Source: M50B91 sp964526665
GTDB lineage: Bacteria > Patescibacteriota > Gracilibacteria > UBA4473
Direction: 5' to 3'
DNA length: 20,473 bases
Assembly: GCA_964526665.1 (NCBI GenBank)
Contig: CAZGJL010000015.1
Location: forward strand, 1-20,473
Positions 7,257 to 14,697 of the stretch are shown piece after piece. Numbering within the stretch: position 1 is the first letter of the stretch; every line of letters begins with the position of its first letter. The position numbers were made by a program, and so were the translations under genes. The notes beneath the pieces are model-generated. The model saw nothing but the letters and a program-made list of their open reading frames with translations, did no database searches and was not told where the DNA came from.

Positions 7257-8486
7257 ATGACAAAAATCACATCTGTATTCGCGCGCGAAATATTAGACTC
7301 TCGAGGAAACCCAACGGTAGAGGTTGAAATGTCTGATGGAGAGCGGACAGTGCTTGCAAAAGTTCCTTCAGGAGCATCTACGGGAATTCATGAAGCACTC
7401 GAACTTCGGGATGAAGATAAAAGTAGATTTGCAGGAAAAGGAGTTTTGAAAGCAGTGGAAAATGTAAATAAAATAATTGCACCCGTTGTTTTGGGTATGG
7501 ATCCAGCAGATCAAAAAGCATTGGACATGAAAATGCTTGATTTGGACGGAACAAAAAACAAATCAACGCTTGGGGCGAATGCTATCTTGGGAGTTTCTCT
7601 GGCGGCAGCACGTTTAGCTTCTGTGCAGCAGGGGATTCCCCTCTGGAAACATTTGAATAATTTGTTTGGAGGAAACACTTCCTTACCTCGTCCAATGATG
7701 AACGTATTGAACGGAGGATCTCACTCAGATGCAGGATTAGCGATTCAAGAATTTATGCTTTTCCCAATCTTTGATACTTTTACTGATAATTTGCGGGCTG
7801 GTGTAGAGATTTTTCACGCATTGAAAAAAATTCTTTCTTCTCGAGGAGAAGCAGTTGGAGTAGGGGATGAGGGAGGATTTGCTCCGCATTTAGCGACGTG
7901 TGACGCTGCTTTTTCAGTTATCATGGAGGCAATAGAAACGGCGGGATATGCAGGGAAAATAAATATTGCAATAGATGCAGCTGCTTCAGAGTTCTATAAT
8001 AAAGAAACAAAAGAGTATACCGTTGATGGAAAGCAAATTTCAGCAGAGGAGCTTGTTAATTTTTATGGAACCTTAGTTGATAAATATCCAATCGTTTCTA
8101 TCGAAGATTCCCACGACGAAGATGACTTTGCTGGATTTGCACTGATGCAGGAGCGTTTTGGAGAGAAACTTCAATTAGTAGGAGATGACATTTTTGTTAC
8201 CAATCCAGAGCGGCTACAAATGGGAATTGATCAGAAGTTAGCAAATTCAATTTTGATAAAAGTAAATCAAATAGGTTCATTGACTGAGACATTTGACGCA
8301 ATGCATCTTGCCAAAGAAAATGGGTTTTCAACCGTTATCTCTCATCGTTCAGGAGAAACATCAGATGATTTCATTGCTGATTTAGCCGTCGGGACAGATG
8401 CGGGGCAGATCAAAACAGGATCACTCTCTCGTTCTGAACGTATTGCAAAATACAATCAGCTATTACGAATCTCTGAGCAGTTGTAA
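7257..8486 (+). CDS. eno: Enolase (phosphopyruvate hydratase)
   Basis: Converts 2-phosphoglycerate to phosphoenolpyruvate in glycolysis, in the cytoplasm. At 409 aa it is slightly shorter than most bacterial enolases (about 420-430). All key residues are present: the PSGASTG loop at 37-43, the general acid region GDEGG with E205, metal ligands D240, E283 and D310, the catalytic base K335 in LIKVNQIG, the SHRSGET signature (H363, R364, S365), and K386. The usual IEDP is IEDS, and the usual GGxHADN is GGSHSDAG, so it belongs to a somewhat divergent branch. The ATG lies five residues before the conserved VFAREILDSRGNPT. No Shine-Dalgarno sequence is seen. It is probably followed in one transcript by the acetyltransferase 35 bases downstream. 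Confidence 0.98.
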   Translation: MTKITSVFAREILDSRGNPTVEVEMSDGERTVLAKVPSGASTGIHEALELRDEDKSRFAGKGVLKAVENVNKIIAPVVLGMDPADQKALDMKMLDLDGTKNKSTLGANAILGVSLAAARLASVQQGIPLWKHLNNLFGGNTSLPRPMMNVLNGGSHSDAGLAIQEFMLFPIFDTFTDNLRAGVEIFHALKKILSSRGEAVGVGDEGGFAPHLATCDAAFSVIMEAIETAGYAGKINIAIDAAASEFYNKETKEYTVDGKQISAEELVNFYGTLVDKYPIVSIEDSHDEDDFAGFALMQERFGEKLQLVGDDIFVTNPERLQMGIDQKLANSILIKVNQIGSLTETFDAMHLAKENGFSTVISHRSGETSDDFIADLAVGTDAGQIKTGSLSRSERIAKYNQLLRISEQL

Positions 8487-8521
8487 GTCTGTTACATGTA
8501 ATTGTTTATAAAAAAACTACA

Positions 8522-8986
8522 ATGATAAAAATAATTCCTTATTCTGAAAAATATAAGGAAGATGTGATTCGTCTTATTTTAAATATTTGGGAAAATGAAT
8601 TTGATTACAAAGGACTTGAGCGTCCTGATATTCACAATATTTCTGATGTGTATCAAAAAAATGAGGACAGCAATTTTTGGATAGCAGTGTATGAAAATGA
8701 GTTGGTCGGAACGGTAGGATTAGTAAAAAAAACAAATGGTGTTGCTCATTTAAAAAGAATGGCTGTTAAAAAAGAATTTCGCAAACAAGGATTAGGGGAC
8801 AGCCTTCTTCAAACAGTGTTGAGATTTGCAAGAAAACATAACTTCAAAACCATCTATGCAGGTATGGTTCCAGAAAACACGAAGGCAATTACATTCTATA
8901 AAAAACATGGATTCGAGGAAAATAGCTTTGTCCCAGAAGGCATAGTTATTTCAGACGTTCCAATATGTTTGAAATTAAGTTTGTAG
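8522..8986 (+). CDS. GNAT-family N-acetyltransferase
   Basis: A 154-aa protein with a single GNAT domain, which moves an acetyl group from acetyl-CoA to an amine. Motif A with the acetyl-CoA-binding loop is clear: LKRMAVKKEFRKQGLG, where the R/QxxGxG pattern reads RKQGLG. It is followed by the helix and then the typical ENTKAITFYKKHGFEE of motif B. The substrate cannot be read from the sequence. It lies 35 bases after enolase on the same strand, so co-transcription is possible without implying a shared role. It ends with TAG and converges on the gene at 9036 with about 49 bases between. Confidence 0.92.
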   Translation: MIKIIPYSEKYKEDVIRLILNIWENEFDYKGLERPDIHNISDVYQKNEDSNFWIAVYENELVGTVGLVKKTNGVAHLKRMAVKKEFRKQGLGDSLLQTVLRFARKHNFKTIYAGMVPENTKAITFYKKHGFEENSFVPEGIVISDVPICLKLSL

Positions 8987-9035
8987 GTCGCGTCTTTACG
9001 TTTTCGTAGGTAACGAAGCATGCTCCGTTGTCTAA

Positions 9036-10550
9036 TTATTTCTTCACGGTCGTTCCAATTAAATGAGTACGAAGTGACTGCATTTTTTCCAAAAATCGAA
9101 CAGGAGTATCTACTGTAGAGTCCGATCCAGCCCAATCAATAGAAAATGCTCCTGCAAGGACGCATAATTGATATCCGGACTCTTTGTATCGTTGCATGTA
9201 TTTAATCCCAGAATCGGCTCCTGCGGCAGAAATACGACTCCCTGTGTTCGCGTTCAACCAACGAAATCGAAATCCGTCGCCACGAGCATTTGATGGAATA
9301 TATTTATCGCTTGAATTAAACCGCACATAATCATTCCAAGTGTTTCTTTTTTTAAGAACGCTCATGCGATTCTTTACACCTTCTTGTCCCCAGTAATCTA
9401 TATCATCTGGGCGAACGCCCCAGTTGGGACATTCTTCAATTACTTTTTGCGCGTGTTCAATAGATTTGTCATAAAATTCTAAAATTCTTTGTTTTTCTCC
9501 TCCAAGATCAATTTTATCTTCTGTTTTTTCTGTCTTCTTTTCTTCATCTTTCTTCTTTTTTTCTTCAACTTCTGTTTGTTTGGTTTGTTGTTCTTCTTTT
9601 TTTCCAAGTTTTACTTTCTCTTCATGTTCTTGATCCTTTTTTTTGATATCATCTTTCCTTTTTTCCTTTTCTTCATTTTGTTTTTTAATTTTTTTATCTC
9701 GATCAATTTTGAGACGTTCAGTGTCACGGAAATATTTTAATTCCAATAATCCTGAAACAAAACGGGCAACAGTTTTAGACGTTTTTAACAAAGCCATCTT
9801 TTGTGCTCTATTATTATCAAAGACTTCAGAAGCGAGTATTTCCTCGGCGTCTTTGGTTAAGGCTTTTCGTAGTCGTTCAGGCCATTCGTGTAAGTTTTTT
9901 TTCGTAATGTTTTTCAAAAAATCACGAGGAGTTCGAAAGTTAAAAGTAGTAGTAAAATTGGGAAATTCTGCAGGAGACATTTTTTTTGTGAACTCCCAGA
10001 ATTTTGGAGCTCCCATCTCTAATTGAAATTGTTCGAATTTCTCTGCGAAGTCAGAATCAAACAACATCAATACTTTTGCCATCACCGTATCGGATAGTTC
10101 TTGGTGGCGTTGTACGAATTGACTGATGTCTTTCTCGTCCTTCAATGAATCAATAGATTTTTTGATCGTTTTCAGTTCTTCCAATTTCCATGAACGATCA
10201 TTTCCTTGACTTGATACGCTCAAAATAGAGGTGTCAATTAAGTTGCATACCGTGTTTCCATTGCCATCGGGAGCTTTTTTACATATATCATTTCGTAATT
10301 CTCCAGCCGTATTATAAAAGGAATATTTTTTTTGAAGTTCTTCAATTTTTTGTGATAGTTCGTCAGGTCTTGTTTTTTTTAATTGTTTTTCGGTGTCTTG
10401 GCGGGCCCAATACTTATCTAGTTCATTGAGGTAGGGGAGTTTATCAACGAAAGCAGCTAACTCGTTTTGAACATCTACAGAGTCAGAAGATTGTTTATCA
10501 AAAGCATCTTGTGCTAATCCCCAAGTAATCTCTGAAAATTTATCATTCAT
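9036..10550 (-). CDS. Unknown 504-aa protein with a highly charged central linker
   Basis: I do not recognise this protein. It has no signal peptide and no clear transmembrane segment, so it is probably cytoplasmic. Three parts can be seen, numbered from the ATG at 10550. The N-terminal part (about 1-275) is helical, with many aromatic and charged residues. The middle (about 277-346) is almost entirely Lys, Glu and Asp and should be a long charged helix or disordered linker. The C-terminal part (about 350-504) is more compact, with Trp and Gly (NWGVRPDDIDYWGQ, then GDGFRFRWLN). A GTG six codons upstream (10568) is an alternative start. It lies downstream of groEL on the same strand, after a terminator-like hairpin. 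A similar mix of charged tracts occurs in the 493-aa gene at position 11, but I see no real homology. Confidence 0.75.
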   Translation of the reverse strand: MNDKFSEITWGLAQDAFDKQSSDSVDVQNELAAFVDKLPYLNELDKYWARQDTEKQLKKTRPDELSQKIEELQKKYSFYNTAGELRNDICKKAPDGNGNTVCNLIDTSILSVSSQGNDRSWKLEELKTIKKSIDSLKDEKDISQFVQRHQELSDTVMAKVLMLFDSDFAEKFEQFQLEMGAPKFWEFTKKMSPAEFPNFTTTFNFRTPRDFLKNITKKNLHEWPERLRKALTKDAEEILASEVFDNNRAQKMALLKTSKTVARFVSGLLELKYFRDTERLKIDRDKKIKKQNEEKEKRKDDIKKKDQEHEEKVKLGKKEEQQTKQTEVEEKKKKDEEKKTEKTEDKIDLGGEKQRILEFYDKSIEHAQKVIEECPNWGVRPDDIDYWGQEGVKNRMSVLKKRNTWNDYVRFNSSDKYIPSNARGDGFRFRWLNANTGSRISAAGADSGIKYMQRYKESGYQLCVLAGAFSIDWAGSDSTVDTPVRFLEKMQSLRTHLIGTTVKK

Positions 10551-10594
10551 TTTCCAAACTCTACTCACTCACGATTTTTTCGCAAAATTTTATC

Positions 10595-10624
10595 CAAAAG
10601 AAGAGTGACTCCATTGAGCCACTC
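10595..10624 (-). terminator. Terminator-like hairpin after groEL
   Basis: A 9-bp stem with one G-T pair (10624-10616 with 10611-10603), a 4-base loop, then a T-rich run (TTCTTTT) on the minus strand. It lies about 35 bases after the groEL stop and before the next gene on that strand. Confidence 0.65.
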
Positions 10625-10658
10625 CTTATTTGCAGTTTGTAAATTGTAGTTTGATGCA

Positions 10659-12308
10659 TTACATCATTCCAGGCATACCTCCCATTCCGGCTGGCATTTG
10701 TGGTGCTCCATGGGAACACGCATCATCTTTTGATGGCAGATCTGCAATAGCTGCTTCTGTAGTCAAGAATGTCCCAGCAATAGATGCTGCATTCTGCAGA
10801 GCAGAACGTGTTACTTTCTTCGGGTCAATAATTCCGGCTGTTACCAAATTCTTAACCACTCCTTCGGCGGCATCAAATCCATCTTCCATATTATTAGAAC
10901 GAAGAATATCAGACACAACAACCGATCCTTCAAATCCAGAATTTTCTGCAATTTGTCGACATGGTGCTTGAAGTGCGCGCATTACAATATCAACTCCTAC
11001 TTGTTGTTCAGCATTATCAAGTTTTAATGATTTCAAGGCTTCTGCTGCACGAAGAAGCGCCGTTCCACCTCCCGCAACAATTCCTTCTTCTGTTGCGGCT
11101 TTTGTCGCGAGTACAGCATCTTCAATACGATGTTTCTTTTCTTTTAATTCAACCTCGGTAGCAGCTCCTACTTTTATCACAGCTACTCCGCCTGCCAATT
11201 TTGCACGACGTTCAGCTAATTTTTCACGGTCATATTCTGATTTTGATTTATCCATTTCTCGCTCGATATCTTTTACTCGAGCCTCAATATCAGACGGATC
11301 ACCGATTCCATCAATAATCATTGTATAATTACTTCCAGCAACTACTTTCTTTGCTTTTCCAAGATCTGCGAGCGTTGCTTTTTCAAGTGTGAGTCCAACT
11401 TCTTCTGTAATCACATTTGCTCCAGTGAGAATAGAAATATCCTTCAACATTTCTTTTCGACGTTCTCCAAAACCTGGAGCTTTAACAGCAAGAACGTTAA
11501 ATGTTCCACGAAGTTTGTTTACGATCAATGTAGCGAGAGCCTCAGATTCTACGTTTTCAGAAATAATTACTAAGTTTTTATCTCCAGATTTTGCGACTTC
11601 TTCGAGTAAGGGAAGAATCTCTTGAATACTTGAGATTTTTTTATCGGTTAACAATATTTTTGCATTCTCTATTTCAGCAGTCATCGTTTCACTATTTGAA
11701 ACCATGTACGGAGAAAGGTATCCATTGTCAAACTGCATTCCTTCTACAACTTCTTTTTCGAGTCCCATTGTTTGTCCTTCTTCAACCGTTACCACTCCAT
11801 CAGCTCCAACCGTATCGAATACCTCTGCAATAACTTTTCCTACTTCTGCATTTTGAGCAGAGATGGTTGCTATTTGTTCAATTTTTTCAATAGAATCTAC
11901 TGGTTCCTGCATTGCCTCTAATTGATCTACAACGTACTCCGTTGCCGTATCAATTCCAAGCTTTATTGCCATAGGATTTGCTCCTGCAGCAACATTTTTT
12001 ATTCCTTCACGAATAATTGCATCCGCCAGAATAGTTGCCGTAGAAGTACCATCTCCTGCAACGTCATTCGTTTTCGTTGCTACTTCTTTTGCCAACTGTG
12101 CTCCCATATTTTCAAATTTATCTTCAAAAGAAATTTCTTTTGCGATAGTAACTCCATCATTTGTAACCGTTGGGGCACCAAATGATTTATCAAGAATTAC
12201 ATTGCGACCCTTTGGTCCCATTGTTACCCGTACAGCATCAGCGAGTTTTTTTACTCCATTAGCTATTTTTGTACGCGCGTCGTCTCCGAAGTGAATGTCT
12301 TTTGCCAT
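10659..12308 (-). CDS. groEL: Chaperonin GroEL (Hsp60)
   Basis: Full-length 549-aa subunit of the double-ring chaperonin that folds proteins in a closed chamber with GroES. It has the nucleotide-binding stretch VTMGPKGRNVILDK, GDGTSTATIL (usually GDGTTTATVL) with the catalytic Asp, the equatorial GGGTALLRA, and the C-terminal GGM-type tail GMGGMPGMM. The tail also contains an unusual CSHG piece before it. The ATG is set by the conserved MAKDIHFGDDAR. It lies 12 bases after the small gene at 12321, in the operon groES, small gene, groEL. The operator upstream of groES should control it. Identity is certain. Confidence 0.99.
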   Translation of the reverse strand: MAKDIHFGDDARTKIANGVKKLADAVRVTMGPKGRNVILDKSFGAPTVTNDGVTIAKEISFEDKFENMGAQLAKEVATKTNDVAGDGTSTATILADAIIREGIKNVAAGANPMAIKLGIDTATEYVVDQLEAMQEPVDSIEKIEQIATISAQNAEVGKVIAEVFDTVGADGVVTVEEGQTMGLEKEVVEGMQFDNGYLSPYMVSNSETMTAEIENAKILLTDKKISSIQEILPLLEEVAKSGDKNLVIISENVESEALATLIVNKLRGTFNVLAVKAPGFGERRKEMLKDISILTGANVITEEVGLTLEKATLADLGKAKKVVAGSNYTMIIDGIGDPSDIEARVKDIEREMDKSKSEYDREKLAERRAKLAGGVAVIKVGAATEVELKEKKHRIEDAVLATKAATEEGIVAGGGTALLRAAEALKSLKLDNAEQQVGVDIVMRALQAPCRQIAENSGFEGSVVVSDILRSNNMEDGFDAAEGVVKNLVTAGIIDPKKVTRSALQNAASIAGTFLTTEAAIADLPSKDDACSHGAPQMPAGMGGMPGMM

Positions 12309-12320
12309 TTTTTTTAAAGA

Positions 12321-12560
12321 TTATTTTTTTACATAAAAATCCCGAGAAAGGGGAGTGAAATCATTTTTCAATAAGAAGGCAATTATTTGTGCCTCCAGAT
12401 GCATTTTACTTTTTTGTTCCTCAGGAATGGATTGAATATGTTTATCAAGTGTTTCTTTCCAATGTTGAGGTTCTCCAGTGAAAGTGATTGAGATTTGCCA
12501 TTGCTGATCTGGCATAGGGCGTTTATCAATCATTGCCGCAACCGGTATTTTTTTATCCAT
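12321..12560 (-). CDS. Unknown 79-aa protein between groES and groEL
   Basis: An ATG overlaps the groES stop codon as TAATG, and the stop lies 12 bases before groEL, so the frame sits exactly within the chaperonin operon. The protein is soluble, with no membrane or signal segment. A possible beta strand (WQISITFTGE, about 21-30) is followed by an amphipathic helix (HWKETLDKHIQSIPEEQKSK) and a hydrophobic helix (HLEAQIIAFLLKNDF). I recognise no family. The tight coupling suggests real translation and a level tied to GroES and GroEL. A role as chaperonin partner, substrate or modulator is only a guess from position. In most bacteria nothing lies between groES and groEL. Confidence 0.85.
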   Translation of the reverse strand: MDKKIPVAAMIDKRPMPDQQWQISITFTGEPQHWKETLDKHIQSIPEEQKSKMHLEAQIIAFLLKNDFTPLSRDFYVKK

Positions 12561-12850
12561 TATTTTTCAATAGCTAAGAGAGATTCAATTCCAAGAACGT
12601 AGAGTTCTTGACCATCTATTTTTATTTCAGTGGGAGCGTATTCACGGAATATAACAATATCACCTTCAGATACGTCCATAGCGCTTCGTTTACCATCAAC
12701 CATTTGTCCTGGACCAATAGCAATAACTTCTCCTTTTCGAGGTTTTTCCTTACTAGCGGTATCAGGAATTACGATACCAGAAGCAGTTGTTGTTTCTGCC
12801 TCGAATGGCTTTACAATAACATTGTCGCTCAGAGGAACTAATTTCGACAT
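12560..12850 (-). CDS. groES: Co-chaperonin GroES (Hsp10)
   Basis: A 96-aa cap subunit of the chaperonin. It has the usual start (LVPLSDNVIVKPFEAE), the mobile loop that binds GroEL (about 17-33, TTTASGIVIPDTASKEK), the GEVIAIGPG strand, and the C-terminal strand ELYVLGIESLLAI. The length is normal for the family. The ATG lies about 35 bases after a CIRCE-like inverted repeat, and there is no Shine-Dalgarno sequence. Its stop codon overlaps the start of the 79-aa gene. Identity is certain. Confidence 0.98.
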   Translation of the reverse strand: MSKLVPLSDNVIVKPFEAETTTASGIVIPDTASKEKPRKGEVIAIGPGQMVDGKRSAMDVSEGDIVIFREYAPTEIKIDGQELYVLGIESLLAIEK

Positions 12851-12884
12851 AGTATTTTTAGTTAAAAATTATTTCGCACAAAAT

Positions 12885-12911
12885 TTAGCAGTCTTGCGTT
12901 GAGACTGCAAA
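12885..12911. promoter_or_regulatory. CIRCE-like operator of groES
   Basis: TTAGCAGTC (12885-12893), nine bases, then GACTGCAAA (12903-12911): an inverted repeat with one mismatch. On the minus strand it ends in GACTGCTAA, identical to the right arm of the dnaK operator. A weak promoter may overlap it on the minus strand (TTGCAG, 17 bases, TAAATT). Confidence 0.75.
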
Positions 12912-12936
12912 TTCTTTTTCTTGAACTCACTAGGAA

Positions 12937-13884
12937 CTAGATCACACCAATGATTTTTCCGACAAATGCAATATATATAAAGAGAAGCCCGATTCCTTCC
13001 CAACGACGCAATTGATCATCGTGAAGGGAAAAGATAAAAGCAAGAGTAGCAACACCAAGAAAGGGGAGTCCAATAGCGAGGACCGTAGGAGAAACAGTCA
13101 ACGTTCCGATAAGAGCAGGAATTCCTGCAACGGCAAGAACATTGAATATATTTGATCCAAAAATATTCCCAATGGCGATAGAGGCTTTCCCTTTTTGAGC
13201 AGCACGAATAGAGACAATTAATTCAGGAAGACTTGTCCCAATTGCGACGGCAAGCATTGTAACAACAGAAGGAGCAATGTTGAGTAATTCTGCAACTTTT
13301 ATAACAGACGTAATAGTGTAATCAGCAGAAAAATAAATTCCAGCAGCACTTGCCATCAGAATTGCCCAAGTATACCAACGAAGCTTTTTGGCAGGCTTAT
13401 CATCTTTATCGGCAGATTCTTTCACATGATCACCCTTAATAGTATATATAATAAAAAGAGTTAGAAGTCCTAATAAAATGACTCCTTCCCAGAGGGTAAC
13501 TGACCCGTCATACACAAAGAGAAAAAATAATCCCGTTGCTATAAAAAGAAAAGGAAGATCTACGTCTATAAGCAAAGATTTTATTTTTAGATCTTTACAA
13601 AAAATAGCGAGTACTCCGCAGATAAGAAGAATATTCGCGATATTTGAACCAACGATATTATCTATGGCAAATGTGGCAGTACTCGGATCATTTTGCAGAG
13701 TAGTAATTACACCAGTTGCGAGCTCTGGCATAGAGCTTCCAATAGAAATAATAGTAGCCCCTACTATAAACCCCGAAAGTCCAAATGCCCGACCAATACG
13801 CTCAGCCGCTCCAGTAAACCAGTCTGAACACTTCACCAACGCTATAAGTGAAACCACGAGAATACCAATCCAAAGCCAAGCCAT
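12937..13884 (-). CDS. CaxA-type Na+(K+)/Ca2+ exchanger (YrbG family)
   Basis: A 315-aa membrane protein with about ten helices, which moves Ca2+ or another cation across the membrane in exchange for Na+ or H+. It has the two inverted alpha repeats of the cation/Ca2+ exchanger superfamily. The first is about 39-90, with IGSSMPEL (E54) and IDNIVGSNIAN. The second is about 206-257, with IGTSLPEL (E221) and IGNIFGSNIFN. In the first repeat the usual GTSLPE is GSSMPE, and the usual GN before GSN is DN, so ion preference may differ. A short charged cytoplasmic loop (about 150-168) joins the halves. The next gene on the strand is groES, which has its own operator, so the exchanger is probably a separate unit. 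The name caxA/yrbG is a family label, not a proven function. Confidence 0.93.
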   Translation of the reverse strand: MAWLWIGILVVSLIALVKCSDWFTGAAERIGRAFGLSGFIVGATIISIGSSMPELATGVITTLQNDPSTATFAIDNIVGSNIANILLICGVLAIFCKDLKIKSLLIDVDLPFLFIATGLFFLFVYDGSVTLWEGVILLGLLTLFIIYTIKGDHVKESADKDDKPAKKLRWYTWAILMASAAGIYFSADYTITSVIKVAELLNIAPSVVTMLAVAIGTSLPELIVSIRAAQKGKASIAIGNIFGSNIFNVLAVAGIPALIGTLTVSPTVLAIGLPFLGVATLAFIFSLHDDQLRRWEGIGLLFIYIAFVGKIIGVI

Positions 13885-13951
13885 GTTTTACAGATTATTG
13901 TGTCGGGAAAATTCTACGTTGTTGAAGAAGATTTGTATAGAAATAAAAAAC

Positions 13952-13977
13952 TGACACAAACTTTTTCCACCTGCGTA
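13952..13977 (+). promoter_or_regulatory. ECF-type promoter of the secreted repeat protein
   Basis: TGACACAAA (13952-13960), 13 bases, then CGTA (13974-13977). The same nine bases, the same spacing and the same CGTA occur before the ECF sigma gene (14661-14686). Measured as TGACAC-N16-CGTA, this matches the form of known ECF promoters such as that of sigma-W (TGAAAC-N16-CGTA). The gene starts about 48 bases downstream. Confidence 0.75.
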
Positions 13978-14025
13978 TGAGGGAGTGAAGTTAGCTAAAC
14001 TTTACTTACCATTAATTTTTACAAA

Positions 14026-14601
14026 ATGAACAAAAAAATAGCAACATTCGGCGTAGCAGTCCTTTCAGTAGGAGCAATTCTTATAACTCCAACCGCAGAT
14101 GCTTTCTGGGGAATGGGAAACAATAAGGATAACACAGCAGAATCATTTACTTCTTTTCAGCAAATAGTGCAGAGCTTCACTTCTTGGGAATCATTCCATG
14201 AAGCAATGGAAGCAAAACGTGAAGAACGAAGAGCAGAACGAGAAGCAATGAAAGAGCAAATTACTCACACATCTACAAAAATTGATAACGGAGTAATTCT
14301 TACGATAACATCAGATGACATATCTGTCGTAGAACAAATCAAAGAAAACCATGCAAAAAAAACTGAACGAAAAGGAAATCGTGAAAACAATCTAACTCGC
14401 ACAGTTGTCGAAATAGATAATGGTTTACAAATAACTATTACTACAGAAGACGCAGATGCTTTAACACGATTACATGATAGAGCAGATAATGGATGGGAAA
14501 ACATGGGACGTCATGGAAAAAACAAGAGATCAATGAAAAAAGAAGGAAAGAGGGGACATGGAAACGGACAAGGTCGAGGGCAAGGGAGAATGCAACAGTA
14601 G
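14026..14601 (+). CDS. Secreted protein with two IDNG repeats, in the ECF module
   Basis: A 191-aa protein with a clear signal peptide (1-26, cleavage likely after ADA). The mature part starts with FWGMGNN. A charged helix follows (about 57-79, rich in Arg and Glu). Then come two copies of a roughly 30-residue unit, about 81-112 (STKIDNGVILTITSDD) and about 125-155 (VVEIDNGLQITITTED). Each is a predicted beta hairpin followed by a helix. The C-terminus is basic and rich in Gly, Arg and Gln. I know no family for it. Its promoter is the twin of the sigma factor promoter, so it is probably a target of that sigma. A role in envelope protection is inference. A strong terminator follows. Confidence 0.85.
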   Translation: MNKKIATFGVAVLSVGAILITPTADAFWGMGNNKDNTAESFTSFQQIVQSFTSWESFHEAMEAKREERRAEREAMKEQITHTSTKIDNGVILTITSDDISVVEQIKENHAKKTERKGNRENNLTRTVVEIDNGLQITITTEDADALTRLHDRADNGWENMGRHGKNKRSMKKEGKRGHGNGQGRGQGRMQQ

Positions 14602-14626
14602 ATCCTTGGGAATTTCCTTTTAATAG

Positions 14627-14660
14627 AAAAAATCGCTCCGAAGAATAGGGGCGATTTTTT
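14627..14660 (+). terminator. Terminator of the secreted repeat protein gene
   Basis: A 13-bp stem with one T-G pair (14627-14639 with 14648-14660), an 8-base loop and a run of Ts. The last T is also the first base of TTGACA that begins the sigma promoter, so terminator and promoter abut directly. The A-tract on the other side means it could work in both directions. Confidence 0.85.
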
Positions 14661-14686
14661 TGACACAAAATATATTTTAAGGCGTA
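14661..14686 (+). promoter_or_regulatory. Autoregulatory ECF promoter of the sigma gene
   Basis: TGACACAAA (14661-14669), 13 bases, then CGTA (14683-14686), identical in both boxes and spacing to the site at 13952-13977. The ATG at 14698 lies only 11 bases after CGTA, so the transcript should be nearly leaderless. Confidence 0.75.
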
Positions 14687-14697
14687 CTTATTTCCGG

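Noticed and set aside
9489..10026. Plus-strand frames rich in Phe and Leu opposite the 504-aa gene
   Set aside because: They are the reverse of Lys/Glu codons in the charged linker and would be false membrane proteins.
10630..12841. Several plus-strand frames opposite groES, groEL and the 79-aa gene
   Set aside because: The conserved chaperonin frames are on the minus strand; none of the opposite frames has a start context, promoter or recognisable protein.
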